From: Stenotrophomonas maltophilia
GTDB lineage: Bacteria > Pseudomonadota > Gammaproteobacteria > Xanthomonadales > Xanthomonadaceae
DNA: 64,000 nt
Direction: 5' to 3'
Assembly: GCA_002363385.1 (NCBI GenBank)
Contig: DEVL01000002.1
Span: 1-64,000, forward strand
Part shown: piece by piece, positions 61,550 through 64,000 of the stretch
Layout: every line of letters begins with the position of its first letter
Numbering within the stretch: position 1 is the first letter of the stretch
Position numbers and translations under genes: made by a program
Notes under the pieces: model-generated
The model's input: only the letters and a program-made list of their open reading frames with translations
Databases searched by the model: none
What the model was told of the DNA's origin: nothing

Positions 61550-62863
61550 CTAGGCCGAACGCGGGTGGGGGCCCGGCAGCTGCTTGACCAGCTGTTCGGC
61601 CATGGCCTTGTAGATCGGCACGCGGCAGACCAGCCCGGAGACGCCACGCGCAATCAGGACGGTCGCCAGGATGGGCAGCAGCATGTCGCTGCTGTCCGTC
61701 AGTTCCAGCGAGATGACCGCAGAGGTCAGCGGGGCCTGGGTCACCCCGGTCAGATAGGCGCACATGCCGAGCAGGACAAAGATGCGCTCATCCACGGACG
61801 GCATGATGGCGGCAAGGTTGTGTCCCAGCCCGGCACCAACGGCCAGTGCGGGCGAGAACAACCCGCCCGGAATGCCGGCAACGTACGACACCAGATTGGC
61901 GAGGAGTTTCATCAGGCCGAATTCGTGACCGACGGTTGCGCCGCCTTGGACCAGTCCCCTGGCCTGCTCGTAGCCGGTGCCGAACGCACCCGCGCCGAAG
62001 GCGGCACCGAGCAGCACCAGCGCGAGCCCGCACAGGGCAGCCAGCAGCACCGGGTGCCGCTGGCGCAGCCTGCCCAGCCATCGCGGTCGGCCCTCCATGG
62101 TGAGCAGTACCGCCTTGGCGAACACGCCACCGAGCAGGCCTGCGACCGTGCCGCACACCAGGATCGCCAGCCATGCCTGACCCAACGGGAGCGTGGCACT
62201 GACTTTGCCGAAGTAGGTGTAGTTGCCGAGCAGGCCCAGCGACACCACGCCTCCGACGATGACCGCAGTGAGCAAGGTGCCTGAAAAACGGTGCTCGAAG
62301 CGGCCGCTGAGCTCTTCAATGGCGAACACGATGCCAGCCAGCGGTGTATTGAACGCGGCGGCGATACCGGCTGCGCCACCGGCCAGCAGGAAATGCGACA
62401 GCTCCTTCGGGTCACGGAAGCCGAACCAGCGCCCGAACATGTACATCAGGCTGGCACCGACGTGCACCGTGGGGCCTTCACGGCCCACCGATGCACCTCC
62501 GAGCAGGGACAGTGTGGTCAGCGCCAGTTTGCCGGCCGATACCTTCAGCGAGAGGTTCTCGCGCCGGAACTCGGGCGTGGCAACGTCCAGTGCGGCGATC
62601 ACCTGTGGAATCCCGCTGCCACGCGTCGGCTTGAGTGCGCCACTGGTCAGCCAGGCCAACAGGGCGAACACTGCCGGCGTCACCAGCAGCGCCCACCAGA
62701 TCGAATGCGCGATGATCCACTGGAACACCCGGAAGGCCGCGTCGCTGGCCTTGGCGAACACGATCGCGACCAGAGCGACGGCTACCGCGCCGCCCCACAG
62801 CGCGGCACGCCGCTTCCACGCGTCCCTGGACAGGAGCGGGCGTTGAGAGTCCGGTGAAGTCAT
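61550..62863 (-). CDS. clcA: ClC-family chloride/proton exchanger
   Basis: 437 residues with the ClC fold: GSGIPQV, GREGPTV with the gating glutamate, and GGLFSPALAVGA. The internal proton glutamate is present in AIEELSGRF, so it is predicted to be an H+/Cl- exchanger. ClcA supports extreme acid survival in enterobacteria, which would fit the decarboxylase system elsewhere in the window. The ATG at 62863 is preferred; one three codons upstream is possible. Confidence 0.9.
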   Translation of the reverse strand: MTSPDSQRPLLSRDAWKRRAALWGGAVAVALVAIVFAKASDAAFRVFQWIIAHSIWWALLVTPAVFALLAWLTSGALKPTRGSGIPQVIAALDVATPEFRRENLSLKVSAGKLALTTLSLLGGASVGREGPTVHVGASLMYMFGRWFGFRDPKELSHFLLAGGAAGIAAAFNTPLAGIVFAIEELSGRFEHRFSGTLLTAVIVGGVVSLGLLGNYTYFGKVSATLPLGQAWLAILVCGTVAGLLGGVFAKAVLLTMEGRPRWLGRLRQRHPVLLAALCGLALVLLGAAFGAGAFGTGYEQARGLVQGGATVGHEFGLMKLLANLVSYVAGIPGGLFSPALAVGAGLGHNLAAIMPSVDERIFVLLGMCAYLTGVTQAPLTSAVISLELTDSSDMLLPILATVLIARGVSGLVCRVPIYKAMAEQLVKQLPGPHPRSA

Positions 62864-62933
62864 GAACCACATTGTCTCACGGGGGTCTGGCAGGCTTTTT
62901 CACTCAATCTGTCGGTTGGGTGATCGCCATCGA

Positions 62934-64000
62934 TTACCGTCGCCCGTTGAGGGTGGAGGTGCCGAAGATCAACTGCTGGGCCATGGGCCGCCCGATGAAG
63001 CGTGCAGGGAAGATCGGTGCCGGGGCACTGGCCTCATCCAGCCGTCTCAGTTGCGCATCGCTCAGCACCACGGTGAGCGCGCCCAGGTTGTCTTCTGCCT
63101 GCGCCACGGTGCGTGCGCCGATGATCGGTGAGACCACGGCCGGGTTGGCAAGCGTCCAGGCGATGGCCACCTGCGAGCGGGAGACACCCAGTTCGCCGGC
63201 CACCTCACCCACCACCTCGGCGATGGCCAGTGAGCGTTCGTTGAGATGACCGATCGATGCGATCACGCCTTTGCGGCTGCTCGCCACATCCGCGCCATTT
63301 TCGTCGGACAGATCGTTGCGCGTGTATTTGCCGGTCAGGATGCCGCCGCCCAGTGGCGACCACGGAAGTACCCCCAGCCCCAGGGCCTTTGCCATCGGCA
63401 GCAGCTCATGTTCCACGGTGCGTTCCACCAGACTGTATTCGATCTGCAGCGCCACCAACGGGGCCCAGCCACGCAGGTCGGCCAGGGTCTGCAGTTCGGC
63501 CACGCGCCAGGCAGGGGTGTTGCAGATACCCAGGTACAGCACTTTGCCACCGCGCACCAGATCGTCGAGTGCGCGCATGACTTCGTCCGGCTGGGTGGTG
63601 AAGTCCCACGCATGCAGGTACATCAGGTCGATCCGATCGGTATCCAACTGGCGCAGGCTGGTCTCCACCGAGCGCACCAGGTTGTAGCGATGGTTGCCGC
63701 CGGCGTTGATATTGGTGGGATCACGGGCCATCGTGAATTTGGTGGCCAGCACCAGCCGGTCGCGCTGGGCCTTGGCGAAACGGCCGAGGATCTGCTCGGC
63801 GGCTCCGTTGGTGTAGTTGACCGCGGTGTCGATGAAGTTGCCGCCCCGGTCGAGGTAGGCATCAAAGATCCGCCGGGCCTCGGCGTCGTCTGCACCCCAG
63901 CCCCAGTCGGCGCCGAAGGTCATCGTGCCCAGTGAGAGCGGCGAGACGCGCAGGCCGGAGCGGCCCAGCAGGCGATAGTGATCGAGCGAGGTGGGTGAGG
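62934..64000 (-). CDS. Aldo/keto reductase, N-terminus cut by window end
   Basis: At least 354 codons are visible and the frame stays open to the window edge (SLDHYRLLGRSGLRVSPLSLG), so only the first few residues are missing. TIM-barrel AKR with catalytic Asp-Tyr in DTAVNYTNG, Lys in LATKF and His in YLHAWD; NADP(H)-binding near the C-terminus (IIGARTVAQAEDNLGAL). Likely reduces aldehydes or ketones; similar to YajO/Tas-type AKRs. Confidence 0.9.
   Translation of the reverse strand, partial: SPTSLDHYRLLGRSGLRVSPLSLGTMTFGADWGWGADDAEARRIFDAYLDRGGNFIDTAVNYTNGAAEQILGRFAKAQRDRLVLATKFTMARDPTNINAGGNHRYNLVRSVETSLRQLDTDRIDLMYLHAWDFTTQPDEVMRALDDLVRGGKVLYLGICNTPAWRVAELQTLADLRGWAPLVALQIEYSLVERTVEHELLPMAKALGLGVLPWSPLGGGILTGKYTRNDLSDENGADVASSRKGVIASIGHLNERSLAIAEVVGEVAGELGVSRSQVAIAWTLANPAVVSPIIGARTVAQAEDNLGALTVVLSDAQLRRLDEASAPAPIFPARFIGRPMAQQLIFGTSTLNGRR

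Overview
The window looks like a chromosomal segment of a high-GC gammaproteobacterium of the Xanthomonadaceae, most likely Stenotrophomonas or a close relative. This is inference: it rests on GC-rich codon use, three TonB-dependent receptors, a DcaP-type porin, many secreted enzymes and the style of the small hypotheticals. There is no rRNA or ribosomal-protein marker. Coding density is high. No CRISPR array, prophage or intact insertion sequence was seen.

Layout. 0-0.9 kb: minus-strand tRNA block, two tandem tRNA-Ala(GGC)/tRNA-Glu(UUC) modules, each with promoter and terminator, plus a third, diverged tRNA-Ala at the window edge. 0.9-3.7 kb: CueR-like regulator and Cu(I) P1B-ATPase with an autoregulatory promoter. 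3.9-6.7 kb: GlxA-type regulator, Lgt-like/TlpA thioredoxin fusion and DsbG. 6.8-12.2 kb: perfect FNR-type box, DcaP porin, AdiC-like antiporter and Lys/Arg decarboxylase, which together look like an anaerobic or acid amino-acid decarboxylation system. 12.3-14.2 kb: CDF transporter, then a ParD-like protein translationally coupled to a second methionine aminopeptidase behind a 30-bp palindrome. 14.2-15.9 kb: LytS-type kinase with a response regulator lacking its LytTR domain. 16-20.2 kb: secreted hypothetical, LysR/Rid divergent pair, large envelope protein. 20.3-24.4 kb: APH-family kinase, TPP riboswitch, TonB receptor and PnuT, i.e. thiamine uptake. 24.4-30.4 kb: catecholate-type receptor and small or unknown genes.

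30.7-45.7 kb is more accessory. It holds several decayed genes (GlxA-type regulator, alpha/beta hydrolase, arylsulfatase), a TetR-controlled reductase cluster (ene-reductase, SDR, MDR), a secreted beta-helix protein, a lower-GC patch of orphan genes near 39-40.7 kb, and a LysR-divergent EthD-like/tautomerase-like/MBL operon. 45.8-52.7 kb: TetR, then a RND efflux pair coupled to an extra FabF-type ketosynthase and a second TetR, a candidate drug-resistance module. 52.7-56.4 kb: EAL phosphodiesterase, MFS and MarR remnants, an alanine-zipper lipoprotein next to an L,D-transpeptidase, and a secreted S1 protease. 56.4-64 kb: TetR-controlled TonB receptor plus secreted tyrosine phosphatase, AcuI, ClC exchanger and an aldo/keto reductase cut by the window end.
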